From positions 248,001 to 312,000 of the forward strand of contig NZ_CP133262.1 of NCBI RefSeq assembly GCF_030915405.1: a stretch of 64,000 bases of DNA, given 5' to 3'. Under the pieces are notes generated by a model, which had not been told where the DNA came from, did not search any database, and was given only the letters and a program-made list of their open reading frames with translations. Shown here piece after piece: positions 1-10,087 of this stretch. Source of the DNA: Neobacillus nitrireducens. Its GTDB lineage: Bacteria; Bacillota; Bacilli; Bacillales; Cytobacillaceae. Numbering within the stretch: position 1 is the stretch's first letter; each line of letters opens with the position of its first letter. The translations under genes and the position numbers were made by a program.

Positions 1-315
1 TTTAAAGAGTATTATAATGACTTTACGAATACTCCCCACAAAATCTTTTGTTCTAATGATCCTACAACAGATCTGTTTGACCTGATTATTAGCGAAATTG
101 AAAAAGCCTGTCAGAACAATAAAACTCCGTTTTTAATAAGAACAGGTTGCCTCTTTGGTACGGGAATTGAGAACGTTAACATCATGGAGAATAAGGCAGT
201 TATGAATCTGCCTCATCCTCTTGTGATATTTTACCCAGCAAAAATTGAGGATGACAACATTTACTTTTTGAACTTCAAACTTGCATCAAAATATCGTTGC
301 ACGTTGGTGAAATAA
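1..315 (+). CDS. brxB: BREX protein BrxB, C-terminal part (left end outside window)
   Basis: An open frame runs from the first base to TAA at 313-315 and gives the last 104 residues of a protein. The ending, with a PHPLVIFYP stretch followed by FLNFKLASKYRCTLVK, is what I know from BrxB (DUF1788), the small essential BREX component of unknown biochemical role. It is followed after 11 bases by brxC, in the standard brxA-brxB-brxC order. The start and most of the gene lie outside the window. The identification rests on the C-terminal pattern plus gene order, both of which agree. Confidence 0.88.
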   Translation, partial: FKEYYNDFTNTPHKIFCSNDPTTDLFDLIISEIEKACQNNKTPFLIRTGCLFGTGIENVNIMENKAVMNLPHPLVIFYPAKIEDDNIYFLNFKLASKYRCTLVK

Positions 316-326
316 GGGGAGCACTC

Positions 327-3300
327 ATGACAAAAATAAACGAAATACTGACGCTGGATCTTCAGGAAGATATTAAGAGTGTGATCGATCTTGATGATCA
401 CTCCGAAGTGGAAATCCAACAGGAAATTGAAACTTACATTGTGACCGAAGGAATCGGTCGGCATCTTTACAACTTCACTAACCAATTTACTTCCAATATA
501 AAAGAAACTGGGGTTTGGTTGTCCGGCTTCTATGGATCAGGTAAATCCTACTTCGGCAAGATGCTGGGTTATATTATCGACAATCCGATGATTAACGGAA
601 CACCTGCGAGAGAGCGATTTATCCCACGATTGAAAGGCGTGGCAGACGAAAGCCTAATTGAAAACTCCATCCGCAATCTTGAAGCGATCAATAGCAGAGT
701 CGTGATTTTTGACGTAGCTAAACAGAACACAGACAAAAGTCTGGCATTCACTCTTTTTGCCAACTTCCTGAAAAGCCTTGGCTTCCGCGACGACTTATAC
801 GGCTACATGGAGTTTGATTTGTTAATCGATGGTAAACTCGAAGAGTTTAAAAGTAAAGCCGAATCGCTCGAGGGACAGGAATGGGATAAGTTGAAAACCA
901 GCAATCGTCAGGTTGCAAGGGTCATGCGGAAAGTGTTTGCTGAAATGGGTTATAGCGAAGCTGACTACGCTGATACACATCAAGTTTACAGTTCCGCTAT
1001 TGAGGATTTCTCTGCAAACAAGTTTAAAACTGAGCTTGAGAAATACTTGAAGCACCGGCCGGAGGAGACACTTGTCTTTATCTTCGATGAAGCCAGCGAA
1101 GCTATCAGCCAGAAGAAATTCACTTTATTGGATCTAGAGGGTCTTAGTGAAGCTCTTTCAAGTATCAGTAACAAAGTTTGGACCATCGCCATTGCTCAGG
1201 AAAAATTAGATGATGTTATTAACAATGCCAATGTGAACCGAAGTCAGTTGACCAAGGTAACGGATCGTTTTAAGACCAAGATTCACCTTGAATCAACAGA
1301 GGTTGATGTCATTATCAAAAACCGCCTACTCCAAAAAAAGGAAGCCGGATATCAGCAGCTTGTTAATTACCACAAAAATAACGAAGGGCTGGTATCTGAT
1401 GCGACCAATTTGAAATCATCATTTCCGACTAAAACTGCAAATGGGGATGAGTTTGCAACCTACTATCCATTCCATAAGTATCAGTTCGACATTCTTCAGA
1501 AGTTTTTATTTAGCTCCAATGCGTTGGTAGCCACTCAGATCGCTGCACGTGGAATGATCATTACAACTTTTGATATTCTCCGAAAACAGATGCGGAATAA
1601 GGAAATTTACAGTTTTACCCCGGGCTACGCTATATGTACCGAGGCACAAACAGCTCCACCCATTGGACTGGTTAGTAAATACGATACTGCAAGAAAGATT
1701 CTAAAAGAGCGCAGCAGCATCATTGACGGTGAAAAGCTGCTGAAGACGATTCACCTTATGGCTGATTCAGGAGTTGTTTCGCCGACAGTAGAGAATATCA
1801 CTAAAAGCTACATTTCTGATATTACAACTTACTATGATGTGAAGCCAGTCATTGAAGAGGCTCTCGGACTGCTGCTTGAAGCAAAAGTTCTGTTGCTTTC
1901 AAACAACAACTATAAAATTACTTCTGACCTTGAAGGCAAGCTCCTAGAAGAAATGAAGGACTTTGATGTTGAACTATTTAGCAAGAAAAGGTCTTTGATC
2001 AATTACATCAAGGACTACAAGCTGTTTACCCCGGTAGCCACCTTTAATGACGGCATAGACAGTTTCAAATTTAGCGTTCTTTCTGATCAGGATGACGAGC
2101 TCAGTGGCTCAGGAAACAAGCATCTGAAATTGACAGTCTACAGCCTCTTTAACATCAGCGAGAATCGGCAGGATTTTATTGAGAACCTTAAGCTGGAAAC
2201 CCAGTTCGAAAAGGATGTTATCACGCTAGTCCCAGACAACGAAGAGTTTTCGCTGATTGATAAACTAATTGGTGAGGTTAGTCGCTACTTATATATGGAG
2301 GATAAATATTCCAATGATTCTGATCCCGCCAAGCGCCAGATCATTAGGGATTTCTCCATCATCCGCGAGGAAAAGGAAAAAGATCTCCGTATAAAGATTG
2401 AAAGTGCCTATCGCAATGCATCTTTGATTTATATGTACGATGAGCACCTACTTAACGCAGACAGGTTCAAAGGTACGATTAGCGAAATTCAGCGTAAAAT
2501 GATCAAGAATATTTATACAAAGAGACTGGCTTCCGGGCTTTCTGAGGGTCTGGTTCCTAAAATTTTCAGCAGCCGCAAGGAAGGATTGAGCCGATTGTTT
2601 TCTGGTGATGACTTCAGGTTTTTTGATAGCCACGGTAACTTTACCGGTGATCATTTGAAGGTAGTCGAAGAAATCAATGCTAAGATTAAAAGCCGGTATG
2701 TAGATGGCCGCACACTGGAGTCAGATCTTTCCGGAGCACCGTGGGGCTACTCATTTGGGACCATTGTAACCACTTTAGCGGTTCTTCTTCGAGCCGGTCG
2801 CCTGTCTGTAAAATACAATGGTGACACATGGTTTTCTCATGAGCAGATCGTTATTCTGGAGGCCTTTACCAATGCTACGAAATTTAAGTCGGCTTCATTC
2901 AAGTCCATTACTACGACCCTATCTGCTGCCCAGAAAAATCAGGCGGTCCAACTACTTGTGGAACTTGAAATTGAGTCCCATACTAGACGAAAGGTTGACT
3001 GGAACATCAATGACTTTGATCTTGCCGACAGCATTTTGCACATGGCTGATCATTTTATTGGTGCACTGACAACGTTGAACGATACAGTCGAAGAATTTGA
3101 GACACTGTTTCCGACTGTAGCCAACCAGAAACAAACCTTGCTAAGTTTCGGCGGAAAGATTACTGAAAGCAATTACATCGAAAAGGTCGAATTTTTCCTT
3201 ACTAATAGCGATCAGTTCTCAGTTGCTATTCAGACCATTCTGAAAGCGCAGAAATTCATCAAAAAGAACTTTTTCAAGGCCAAGGAGTTTATGGGTTTCA

Positions 3301-3947
3301 TTGAAGAGGTTGCTAGAGAACTCAAAAAAGCAGACCGATCCGACAACACGATACAGGAAGCATATGATGAATTTCTACGTCTCTATAAACAGGACATGGT
3401 CAAAAATTTCGGTAACCTGCAACAGCAGGTACAAATTGTCAAAGACAGTTACTACAAGATGATTAAAAGCGCTGCAGCCGGAATGAGCCATGAATATCAG
3501 ATTCTTGATGGAAAAGTAGATGCTGCGCTTAGAAAACTGAAGGGGTATCCGGCAGAGTTGAATGTGTATAACCAGAGAAAGCTTGATGAGCTTAAGCGCT
3601 ATTGTTCAGACAGGATTATCAAAGAGCCTGTACTTGGGTATGCCATCAGTTGTAAAAATTGCGGCTATTCGCTTTCGGATATCCTGAACTATATAGCGTT
3701 GGCTCCTACCAAGGAGAACGAGTTAGTAATTATTCAAAGCAGTTTTGTTGCTGAAGTTCCCAAGCCGGAACCGAGTGGGGCTCCGGGTCAGCATCCTACG
3801 CCCAAGCAACCGCGCAAAGTTCGTTTTAAGGTTACCAGCAAGGTTATGACTGTTCAGGAATACAAATCGCTCCTGACCAAACAATTGGCGTTATTGACTG
3901 CTGCCAGCCCCGATGAAGAAATCGAACTGGATATAGAAACAATATGA
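327..3947 (+). CDS. brxC: BREX ATPase BrxC (1206 aa)
   Basis: This is a large P-loop ATPase of the BREX anti-phage system, needed for defence together with PglX and PglZ. The Walker A motif GFYGSGKS lies at residues 67-74, after an N-terminal stretch of the MTKINEIL type that is usual for BrxC. The length of about 1200 residues fits the family. I chose ATG 327 because AAGGGGAG precedes it directly; the longer in-frame start at 297 lies inside brxB and has no ribosome-binding site. The gene starts 11 bases after brxB and ends 14 bases before pglX, so it belongs to one operon. A cysteine pair near the C-terminus (SCKNCGYS) and a proline-rich linker after it are visible. Confidence 0.95.
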   Translation: MTKINEILTLDLQEDIKSVIDLDDHSEVEIQQEIETYIVTEGIGRHLYNFTNQFTSNIKETGVWLSGFYGSGKSYFGKMLGYIIDNPMINGTPARERFIPRLKGVADESLIENSIRNLEAINSRVVIFDVAKQNTDKSLAFTLFANFLKSLGFRDDLYGYMEFDLLIDGKLEEFKSKAESLEGQEWDKLKTSNRQVARVMRKVFAEMGYSEADYADTHQVYSSAIEDFSANKFKTELEKYLKHRPEETLVFIFDEASEAISQKKFTLLDLEGLSEALSSISNKVWTIAIAQEKLDDVINNANVNRSQLTKVTDRFKTKIHLESTEVDVIIKNRLLQKKEAGYQQLVNYHKNNEGLVSDATNLKSSFPTKTANGDEFATYYPFHKYQFDILQKFLFSSNALVATQIAARGMIITTFDILRKQMRNKEIYSFTPGYAICTEAQTAPPIGLVSKYDTARKILKERSSIIDGEKLLKTIHLMADSGVVSPTVENITKSYISDITTYYDVKPVIEEALGLLLEAKVLLLSNNNYKITSDLEGKLLEEMKDFDVELFSKKRSLINYIKDYKLFTPVATFNDGIDSFKFSVLSDQDDELSGSGNKHLKLTVYSLFNISENRQDFIENLKLETQFEKDVITLVPDNEEFSLIDKLIGEVSRYLYMEDKYSNDSDPAKRQIIRDFSIIREEKEKDLRIKIESAYRNASLIYMYDEHLLNADRFKGTISEIQRKMIKNIYTKRLASGLSEGLVPKIFSSRKEGLSRLFSGDDFRFFDSHGNFTGDHLKVVEEINAKIKSRYVDGRTLESDLSGAPWGYSFGTIVTTLAVLLRAGRLSVKYNGDTWFSHEQIVILEAFTNATKFKSASFKSITTTLSAAQKNQAVQLLVELEIESHTRRKVDWNINDFDLADSILHMADHFIGALTTLNDTVEEFETLFPTVANQKQTLLSFGGKITESNYIEKVEFFLTNSDQFSVAIQTILKAQKFIKKNFFKAKEFMGFIEEVARELKKADRSDNTIQEAYDEFLRLYKQDMVKNFGNLQQQVQIVKDSYYKMIKSAAAGMSHEYQILDGKVDAALRKLKGYPAELNVYNQRKLDELKRYCSDRIIKEPVLGYAISCKNCGYSLSDILNYIALAPTKENELVIIQSSFVAEVPKPEPSGAPGQHPTPKQPRKVRFKVTSKVMTVQEYKSLLTKQLALLTAASPDEEIELDIETI

Positions 3948-3961
3948 TAGGATGTTAGCCA

Positions 3962-6900
3962 ATGAAACTGCCAGAACATGTAGATAAGATACGGAAACTT
4001 ATTGAGGGTGCTTTTGATAAATATTTTGCCCGACTGGGGATTGGAAAGAACAAGCAGCTATCCATTGAAAAACTTCCCCCAGAAGTCAGAGACAAACGAC
4101 TCCGTTTCGAGGAGATGCTCGAAAACCATATTGGTGAAACCGGTAATTACGAACACGCTCGCGAAAAGCTCATTGATGAGCTGACCTTTACACTGTTCAA
4201 CCGTATGGCTGCTGTCAAAGTCATGGAAGCTGCTGCGCTATTCCCGCCGGTGCTGACTAAACAGCCGGAGCATGGTGATCGCTCATTTGGACACATGGCG
4301 TGGCTGGAAATGAACCCGCACATGCGTTCCGAAGAATTGGAAGGTATCCGTGAATACCTTAAATACGCCTTTAATGAGCTGGGGGAAACTCTACCGCTTT
4401 ATAGTAAAGCCTATCCCTATGCTTTGCTACCTGATGCCATCAGTCTCAATGAAATCATCGACACCTTCAATGCGGTGGAAAAGGACACTCAGGTAGGCGA
4501 TGATATTTGGCAAAGTGATGATGTCCTTGGCTGGATGTATGAGAGCTATAACAATATAAAGAAGAAGGCTCATAAGGACAGTGGTGGGAAAACCGAATAT
4601 CATAAAGTTTCACTGCAGTCGCAGGTTTATACACCGCGCTGGGTCGTGCAGTTTCTGGTGGAAAACTCTCTTGGGAAACTTTATTTGGAAATGTATCCGA
4701 ATTCCGAGATCAAAGGTCGTTACAAGATTGCCAACGCTCCTCAGACTCAGGAGCGCAAGCCTAAGCCACTGCATGAATTAAAGGTGATAGACCCGGCCTG
4801 CGGATCGGGAAATTTCCTTCTCTACGCCTTTGACTTTTTCTATGAACTTTATGTCGACCAGATCGAAAACTATGGATCCGATTATGATGAACAGGATATT
4901 CCCAAGCTGATTATTGAAAACAACCTGCACGGAATCGATCTCGATGACCGGGCGGTTCAACTGGCCCAGCTCGGCCTCTTTATCAAAGCTAAGAAAAAAC
5001 GGAGAACTATTGGCGAACTCGCCTTTAATGTAGTCTCCTCAGACATCTATTTGCCTGAGTATGAGGCAGTAAAGCACATCTTTACAGAAGGGGAAACACT
5101 TGACCAAAGCCAACAGGAGCTGATTGCCGACATCTGGACCGATCTCCGGTTTGCCTACAAGTTTGGGTCCTTGATACGTCTGGATGAAAAGATAAAGGCA
5201 AAATTACTCCAATTGTTAGAACAGCGAGATATTGAAGAAGGCAATCTATTTTCAGATAAAAAACTTGGGATACCATTAAAATCTGTACAATTGGATATAT
5301 TTACCGAAAGGGATATTGAAAAAGAAAAAAATTTCTCAGACACCTTCTTCAACAACCTGAAGACCGCTGTTAAGCAATACGCTAAAACTCAGGAGTACAC
5401 CTTCCTAACCAGCAAGACGCGGGATGCTATTACATTCCTTGAATTACTCACCACAGAATACGATGTGGCTACCGCCAACCCGCCGTATACTGATAGTGCT
5501 GACTTTGGTCCTGAGTTGAAGAAATTCATCGAAGACAATTATAAAAAGCCATACAAGTTTCATACCAACCTGTATGCCGCTTTTATTAAGCGCTGTTATG
5601 AGCTGGTAAATAATAATGGCATGATTGCTATGATTAGTCCAAGAACTTTCATGTATATAAAAACATTTGAGTCTATCAGAGAGTACATTCTTTTGAAATC
5701 AAATGTAAATCTTTTAGCCGAGCTTGAAATGGGAGGTGTGTTTGAATTTTCTAATGTCGCTATAGATGCCGTAATGTATGTGTTTGAAAAAGGATTTTCA
5801 GATTCAATTGGCGTCTACTTTGATCTTAGAGAATATCATAATTACACAAAAAAAGGTAATATCTTTCAAAAAATATATGACAATTACATAAATGGTATAC
5901 AGGATGAGCATGTTTATAAGCTAAACCAATCAAAACTGAAGATCATCAAGTCCTGGCCCTTCATTTACTGGATTTCCGATGAGTTCAGGGAAAAGTTTGC
6001 AACTGGATTAATTGAAAAAACAGCAGATATTAGAGCAGGTATCCAAACTTCAAATAATAATAGGTTTTTAAGATTCTGGTGGGAAGTAAATGACGAAGAT
6101 ATTCTTTCAGAAGTAGAAGGTTCAAAAAGTAGAAAAAAATGGGTGCGTTACTCCAAAGGAGGCCCATATCAAAAATGGTTTGGCAATCTCTGGCTAACAA
6201 TTGACTGGGAACTTTCAGGGAAAAAGCTCCAAGAGTTTCTTATAACCAAAGGACAAGACCTTCATGCTCAAGAATATTATTTTAAGCAAGGGCTAACATA
6301 TTCTGCTTCTGGATCGAAAGGGATATCTCTTCGATATTTACCACAGAATCACCTTTTTGACATAGGTGGGTCGTCTGTTTTCTTGATGAATGATTTCCAA
6401 AATACTTTCTATTTGATGGGGTTACTTAATTCAAAGTTAGTTTTTTACGTAACGGATTGCCTTAATCCAACTGTAAATAAGCAACCCGGTGATCTAAAAA
6501 GAATACCGCTCGTCATTCCTAAAAAGCAAGAGGAAGATTTTGTTGCAGAACTGAGTACTAAATGTTACTTAATTAAACGAAAACTTTGTGAATATTCGAT
6601 TATTGAACCAGATTTTAAGGTGTCTCCATATAATCGGAATAATAGCCTTAAAAAGTTTTTTAATTTTGAAAACCACCTCCTAACCCAGGTGCTGATTAAT
6701 GAGGCCATCATCAATGAAATGATCTTCAAGATTTATAACCTGACTGATCATGACAAAGCTATGGTTCTAGCAAAAGAAGGAGAATGCATCGGTGGGCTGC
6801 CAGTATTACCGGAAGCTCGGGTTGCCTATCTTGACGATACAGAAGCGACCAAAGAATTCCCTCTTGACGAGGTGCGTGATTTTATTGAGACTCTTTCGAC

Positions 6901-7711
6901 TAAAGAATTTACCGATGAAGAGCGTGAGGCGATTGAAAACGGATTTCCAACCCTCTATCAGAGCAATAATGACCTGGAAGCATTCTGCATCCGCTATCAG
7001 GTCAATCCGATCAATGTCTGGTACTGGTTCAAACAGGGTAATGTAATTCCGCAGCAGCGGATGCACACACTGGCAATGGAGTTTCTTGCCGACATGATTC
7101 GGGAAATCCTCATGGAGGAAGAAGACGGGATTGTCCCGCTGGTGCCTAATGCCGGAGAAAAGGTGTTGCTGGATCGTATTGAGGAAAAATTCCGCGAAAA
7201 AGGTTTCAGCTCGGCCCAATATTCCAGTTTTGACACGGCCCTTGGCCGTCCAATCCATGAGTACCTGAACAAGCTTTTCTTCGTGGAGCTGTCCGACCAC
7301 TTGAACATGTTTATGTACCTGCCGAAGACACCGTTTATCTGGCATCTCTCCAGCGGTCCGGAACAGGGCTTTGATTGTTACATTATCATCTACAAATGGA
7401 GCCGAGACAAACTTTTGCGCCTGCGCTCGGTCTATATCGAGCACCGGGAACGCTCATTGGTTAATCGTCAAAGCGATTTGGTAGGTAATGAAAGTGCCGA
7501 AGCACAGAACGAAAAAGACCGCATCTTCAGACAGCTCAAAGAGATTGAAGCCTTCAAAGTCAAGATTGATGAACTGCTTGCTGAAGGATACTCGCCCGTT
7601 CTCGACGACGGTGTCGGCAAAAATATTGCTCCATTGCAGAAAAAGAGAATGATTCCTTATGAGGTGCTCAATGCAGGTCAACTTAAAAAGTACCTTAATG
7701 CGGATTGGTAG
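3962..7711 (+). CDS. pglX: BREX-1 adenine-specific DNA methyltransferase PglX (1249 aa)
   Basis: PglX is the N6-adenine DNA methyltransferase that marks the host genome in type 1 BREX. The SAM-binding motif DPACGSGNF is at residues 277-285 and the catalytic NPPY motif at 506-509, the order expected for this gamma-class family. The long C-terminal half holds the target-recognition region. The length of 1249 residues is typical. Codon use is AT-richer between about 5600 and 6650 than on either side, roughly the target-recognition part, which would fit specificity swapping by recombination (inference). It is flanked by brxC (14 bases upstream) and pglZ (12 bases downstream). Confidence 0.96.
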   Translation: MKLPEHVDKIRKLIEGAFDKYFARLGIGKNKQLSIEKLPPEVRDKRLRFEEMLENHIGETGNYEHAREKLIDELTFTLFNRMAAVKVMEAAALFPPVLTKQPEHGDRSFGHMAWLEMNPHMRSEELEGIREYLKYAFNELGETLPLYSKAYPYALLPDAISLNEIIDTFNAVEKDTQVGDDIWQSDDVLGWMYESYNNIKKKAHKDSGGKTEYHKVSLQSQVYTPRWVVQFLVENSLGKLYLEMYPNSEIKGRYKIANAPQTQERKPKPLHELKVIDPACGSGNFLLYAFDFFYELYVDQIENYGSDYDEQDIPKLIIENNLHGIDLDDRAVQLAQLGLFIKAKKKRRTIGELAFNVVSSDIYLPEYEAVKHIFTEGETLDQSQQELIADIWTDLRFAYKFGSLIRLDEKIKAKLLQLLEQRDIEEGNLFSDKKLGIPLKSVQLDIFTERDIEKEKNFSDTFFNNLKTAVKQYAKTQEYTFLTSKTRDAITFLELLTTEYDVATANPPYTDSADFGPELKKFIEDNYKKPYKFHTNLYAAFIKRCYELVNNNGMIAMISPRTFMYIKTFESIREYILLKSNVNLLAELEMGGVFEFSNVAIDAVMYVFEKGFSDSIGVYFDLREYHNYTKKGNIFQKIYDNYINGIQDEHVYKLNQSKLKIIKSWPFIYWISDEFREKFATGLIEKTADIRAGIQTSNNNRFLRFWWEVNDEDILSEVEGSKSRKKWVRYSKGGPYQKWFGNLWLTIDWELSGKKLQEFLITKGQDLHAQEYYFKQGLTYSASGSKGISLRYLPQNHLFDIGGSSVFLMNDFQNTFYLMGLLNSKLVFYVTDCLNPTVNKQPGDLKRIPLVIPKKQEEDFVAELSTKCYLIKRKLCEYSIIEPDFKVSPYNRNNSLKKFFNFENHLLTQVLINEAIINEMIFKIYNLTDHDKAMVLAKEGECIGGLPVLPEARVAYLDDTEATKEFPLDEVRDFIETLSTKEFTDEEREAIENGFPTLYQSNNDLEAFCIRYQVNPINVWYWFKQGNVIPQQRMHTLAMEFLADMIREILMEEEDGIVPLVPNAGEKVLLDRIEEKFREKGFSSAQYSSFDTALGRPIHEYLNKLFFVELSDHLNMFMYLPKTPFIWHLSSGPEQGFDCYIIIYKWSRDKLLRLRSVYIEHRERSLVNRQSDLVGNESAEAQNEKDRIFRQLKEIEAFKVKIDELLAEGYSPVLDDGVGKNIAPLQKKRMIPYEVLNAGQLKKYLNADW

Positions 7712-7723
7712 GGAGAACTGACG

Positions 7724-9961
7724 ATGATAGATATATGGTTTAAAAATGACCTGATGAATATTTACGGCCGTCATTCGGTGGCCGTATTCATTGATGAATC
7801 GGGCGAGGCGGAGTTTTTGCTAAAAACTGTCGAAGGTGAGTTTACCATTCATCAGCCAAATTCCGAGCTGGAGGAACTGCATGTAAAATATCTCATCGAG
7901 AAGGTGCAGCCCAGTAATGAGAGGTTCCTCATATATACTCGTTCGAAAAGAGAAGAACTAAAGTTTATCCGGGAATATTGCGAAACCTGCGGGTCTCTGG
8001 AAATCCGCTACTTGCAAAACTATATTAAGGAGAAGGTCCACCAGACTCTAAATCTAAACATTAATCTTAGCAAGGAAGAGTTGATTGCCGCCGCAAAAGT
8101 TAGCGTTGGTAAAGACCATACTTACTGGATGGATATTAGCCATAAGGGTGCAACAGTAATCTTTGACCTGAACAAAGAGCTTCTGCCTTTTGTTCATGAT
8201 CCCGTTTCCTTTACAAAAGAAAAATACGATGCGCCACTTCGAGAAACATTTTACTGGGAAGTCAATGAGTTGCTTGGTCAGGAATATCTGCTTAAACCTG
8301 CGACTACACTGGCTCGTGAAGTAGTAAACGCCATACTAGATGGTTTAGCTGAAGGAAACCTCAACAAGACACTTGATTCTGTTTATAAAAATTGGCTCGA
8401 TTCAGTATCTTACCGGGATTCATTTAAAGTGTATCTTGATAAGTATACACTATCGTCAGAACTTGATATTTGGAATGTCAGCATCAATCATCCGTTTCGC
8501 CTGGTGGACGAAAGATGGCTGTCCGAAGTTGGGAAAAAACTTTCAGATAAGGCTTCAATCCCGAATACCCTTGCCAAAATGCGACAACGCAATCAGAGCA
8601 GACAGGCTCAGGCGCTCGGCATACACTTCTGGAATGATGTGATTGCACTGTTGGAATTTGATTCCCAGGATATTACCTATCTGAGTTCATTCAGCGAGTG
8701 TGTAGAGTTCTATAAAAAACATTTCTGCAAGCTGGATACGGCCATTCGGAATCTATATACAGAATTTCTAAATAAAAAAGAGCTCCTCGAACCATTTCAG
8801 GAGCTCTATAAAGAGCATATCACTGTTTTTCTGGACAAATGGTTTAAATACTGGAGTGGCTACAAAGAAAACCAGACCGGTACACTGCAGGGGATCATTG
8901 ATTCATCCAACGGCATGAAGACGGCAGTTATTGTGGGGGATGGGGTTGCCTATGAAATTGCGGAGCAGGTAGCCACAAAAATTAAAAGTTCAGTAAATCT
9001 CAAAAGGGATGCAATTCTTGCTGATATTCCAAGCGAGACCGAAAACAACATGAGCCGTATCTACATGAACAATGGAGTTATTGAAGCGGTTCATAGCAAT
9101 CGAGAGAAATATCTGGCAGCACAGAATCTCGATGTAACAATTGATTTTATTAGACTTGATGAGGTTAACGAAGATGCTTTGGCGGGACAGTTTCTAATTT
9201 GCACTTATAAAGATATCGATGACATGGGTGAAAAGCTTCAACAGAAAGCTCTCAAGTATGTACCTGAAATCATCGACTTTTTCGCTGAAAAGATTTCACT
9301 CCTTCTCTCTAGCGGATATGGAAAAGTTTACCTGATTTCAGATCATGGTTTTGTTCTTACCGGGCTGTTAAGTGAGGCGGATAAAATTTCAGTATCTCCA
9401 AAGGGCGAGTTTGATAAGGCAGAACGCTATATCCCAACGGAAAGTAAACAACCAGAGCTAACCCCCACATTGATTGAAGCTGAAAGGGGCTATAAGCGGT
9501 TTAGGTATCTTTACTTTGCAAAGAACATCAATCCTTTCAAGACCCCTGGTTTATACGGCTATTCGCATGGAGGGGTATCACCTCAGGAACTGATAACTCC
9601 ATTTTTCTGTTGGGAACGTTCCGGAGAATTGATATCGTCGCTGTCTGTTAGCATTGAAAATAAAGAAGAATTAAAAGATGTGACTGGCGAATTGTATTCA
9701 ATAAAAATTCAGGCCGACAAAGGAACTGAGGATTTGTTTTCCATGGAGCGAAAGGTTTATCTGGTCTTCTTTGCGAACAAATCGCAGGTGAACAAAAGCG
9801 ATGTATTCACTATTCAACAGAATAAGTGGATTACCAAAGAATATACGTTCGATGGACATCTGGAAATAGAAGTCCAACTTCTGGATGCTGCTACGAAACA
9901 GCAGCTTGACCGGGCTGTTATTAAACAAAATAAAGAAAGAGATTTAGGCGGACTTTTTTAA
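7724..9961 (+). CDS. pglZ: BREX-1 phosphatase-like protein PglZ type A (745 aa)
   Basis: PglZ has an alkaline-phosphatase-like domain and is one of the two core BREX proteins with PglX. The metal-site motifs can be seen as GDG at residues 405-407 (in AVIVGDGVAYE) and DHG at 540-542 (in ISDHGFVLTG). A PQELITPFFCWER stretch follows the second motif, as in type A PglZ. The C-terminal part resembles an Ig-like domain and ends in LGGLF. ATG 7724 has GGGAG a few bases upstream. The gene lies 12 bases after pglX and is co-transcribed with it. Confidence 0.94.
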   Translation: MIDIWFKNDLMNIYGRHSVAVFIDESGEAEFLLKTVEGEFTIHQPNSELEELHVKYLIEKVQPSNERFLIYTRSKREELKFIREYCETCGSLEIRYLQNYIKEKVHQTLNLNINLSKEELIAAAKVSVGKDHTYWMDISHKGATVIFDLNKELLPFVHDPVSFTKEKYDAPLRETFYWEVNELLGQEYLLKPATTLAREVVNAILDGLAEGNLNKTLDSVYKNWLDSVSYRDSFKVYLDKYTLSSELDIWNVSINHPFRLVDERWLSEVGKKLSDKASIPNTLAKMRQRNQSRQAQALGIHFWNDVIALLEFDSQDITYLSSFSECVEFYKKHFCKLDTAIRNLYTEFLNKKELLEPFQELYKEHITVFLDKWFKYWSGYKENQTGTLQGIIDSSNGMKTAVIVGDGVAYEIAEQVATKIKSSVNLKRDAILADIPSETENNMSRIYMNNGVIEAVHSNREKYLAAQNLDVTIDFIRLDEVNEDALAGQFLICTYKDIDDMGEKLQQKALKYVPEIIDFFAEKISLLLSSGYGKVYLISDHGFVLTGLLSEADKISVSPKGEFDKAERYIPTESKQPELTPTLIEAERGYKRFRYLYFAKNINPFKTPGLYGYSHGGVSPQELITPFFCWERSGELISSLSVSIENKEELKDVTGELYSIKIQADKGTEDLFSMERKVYLVFFANKSQVNKSDVFTIQQNKWITKEYTFDGHLEIEVQLLDAATKQQLDRAVIKQNKERDLGGLF

Positions 9962-9976
9962 TTAAATGGAACTAAA

Positions 9977-10066
9977 ATGTTTGAGAAAGGCAGCGACAAG
10001 ATTATTGATAAGAGCATTGATAAAATCATTGATAAGATCAATTGCTTGGTAAAGCAGCACAAATAG
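9977..10066 (+). CDS. candidate small protein between pglZ and brxL (29 aa), repeat-built
   Basis: The 126-base gap between pglZ and brxL holds an ATG frame for 29 residues with the repeated unit IIDKSIDKIIDK. It could form a charged amphipathic helix. The repeat is also visible in DNA as GATTGATAA-like units. A weak GGAA precedes the ATG. I know of no standard BREX gene here, so this may be a real leaderless-style small ORF or simply a short repeat in an intergenic spacer. Confidence 0.22.
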   Translation: MFEKGSDKIIDKSIDKIIDKINCLVKQHK

Positions 10067-10087
10067 TGCTGATTGGAGGAGTCAGTT

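Noticed and set aside
6806..7444. 212-codon open frame antisense to pglX
   Set aside because: It lies wholly opposite a well-supported pglX and has no ribosome-binding site or recognisable content; it is a shadow frame.
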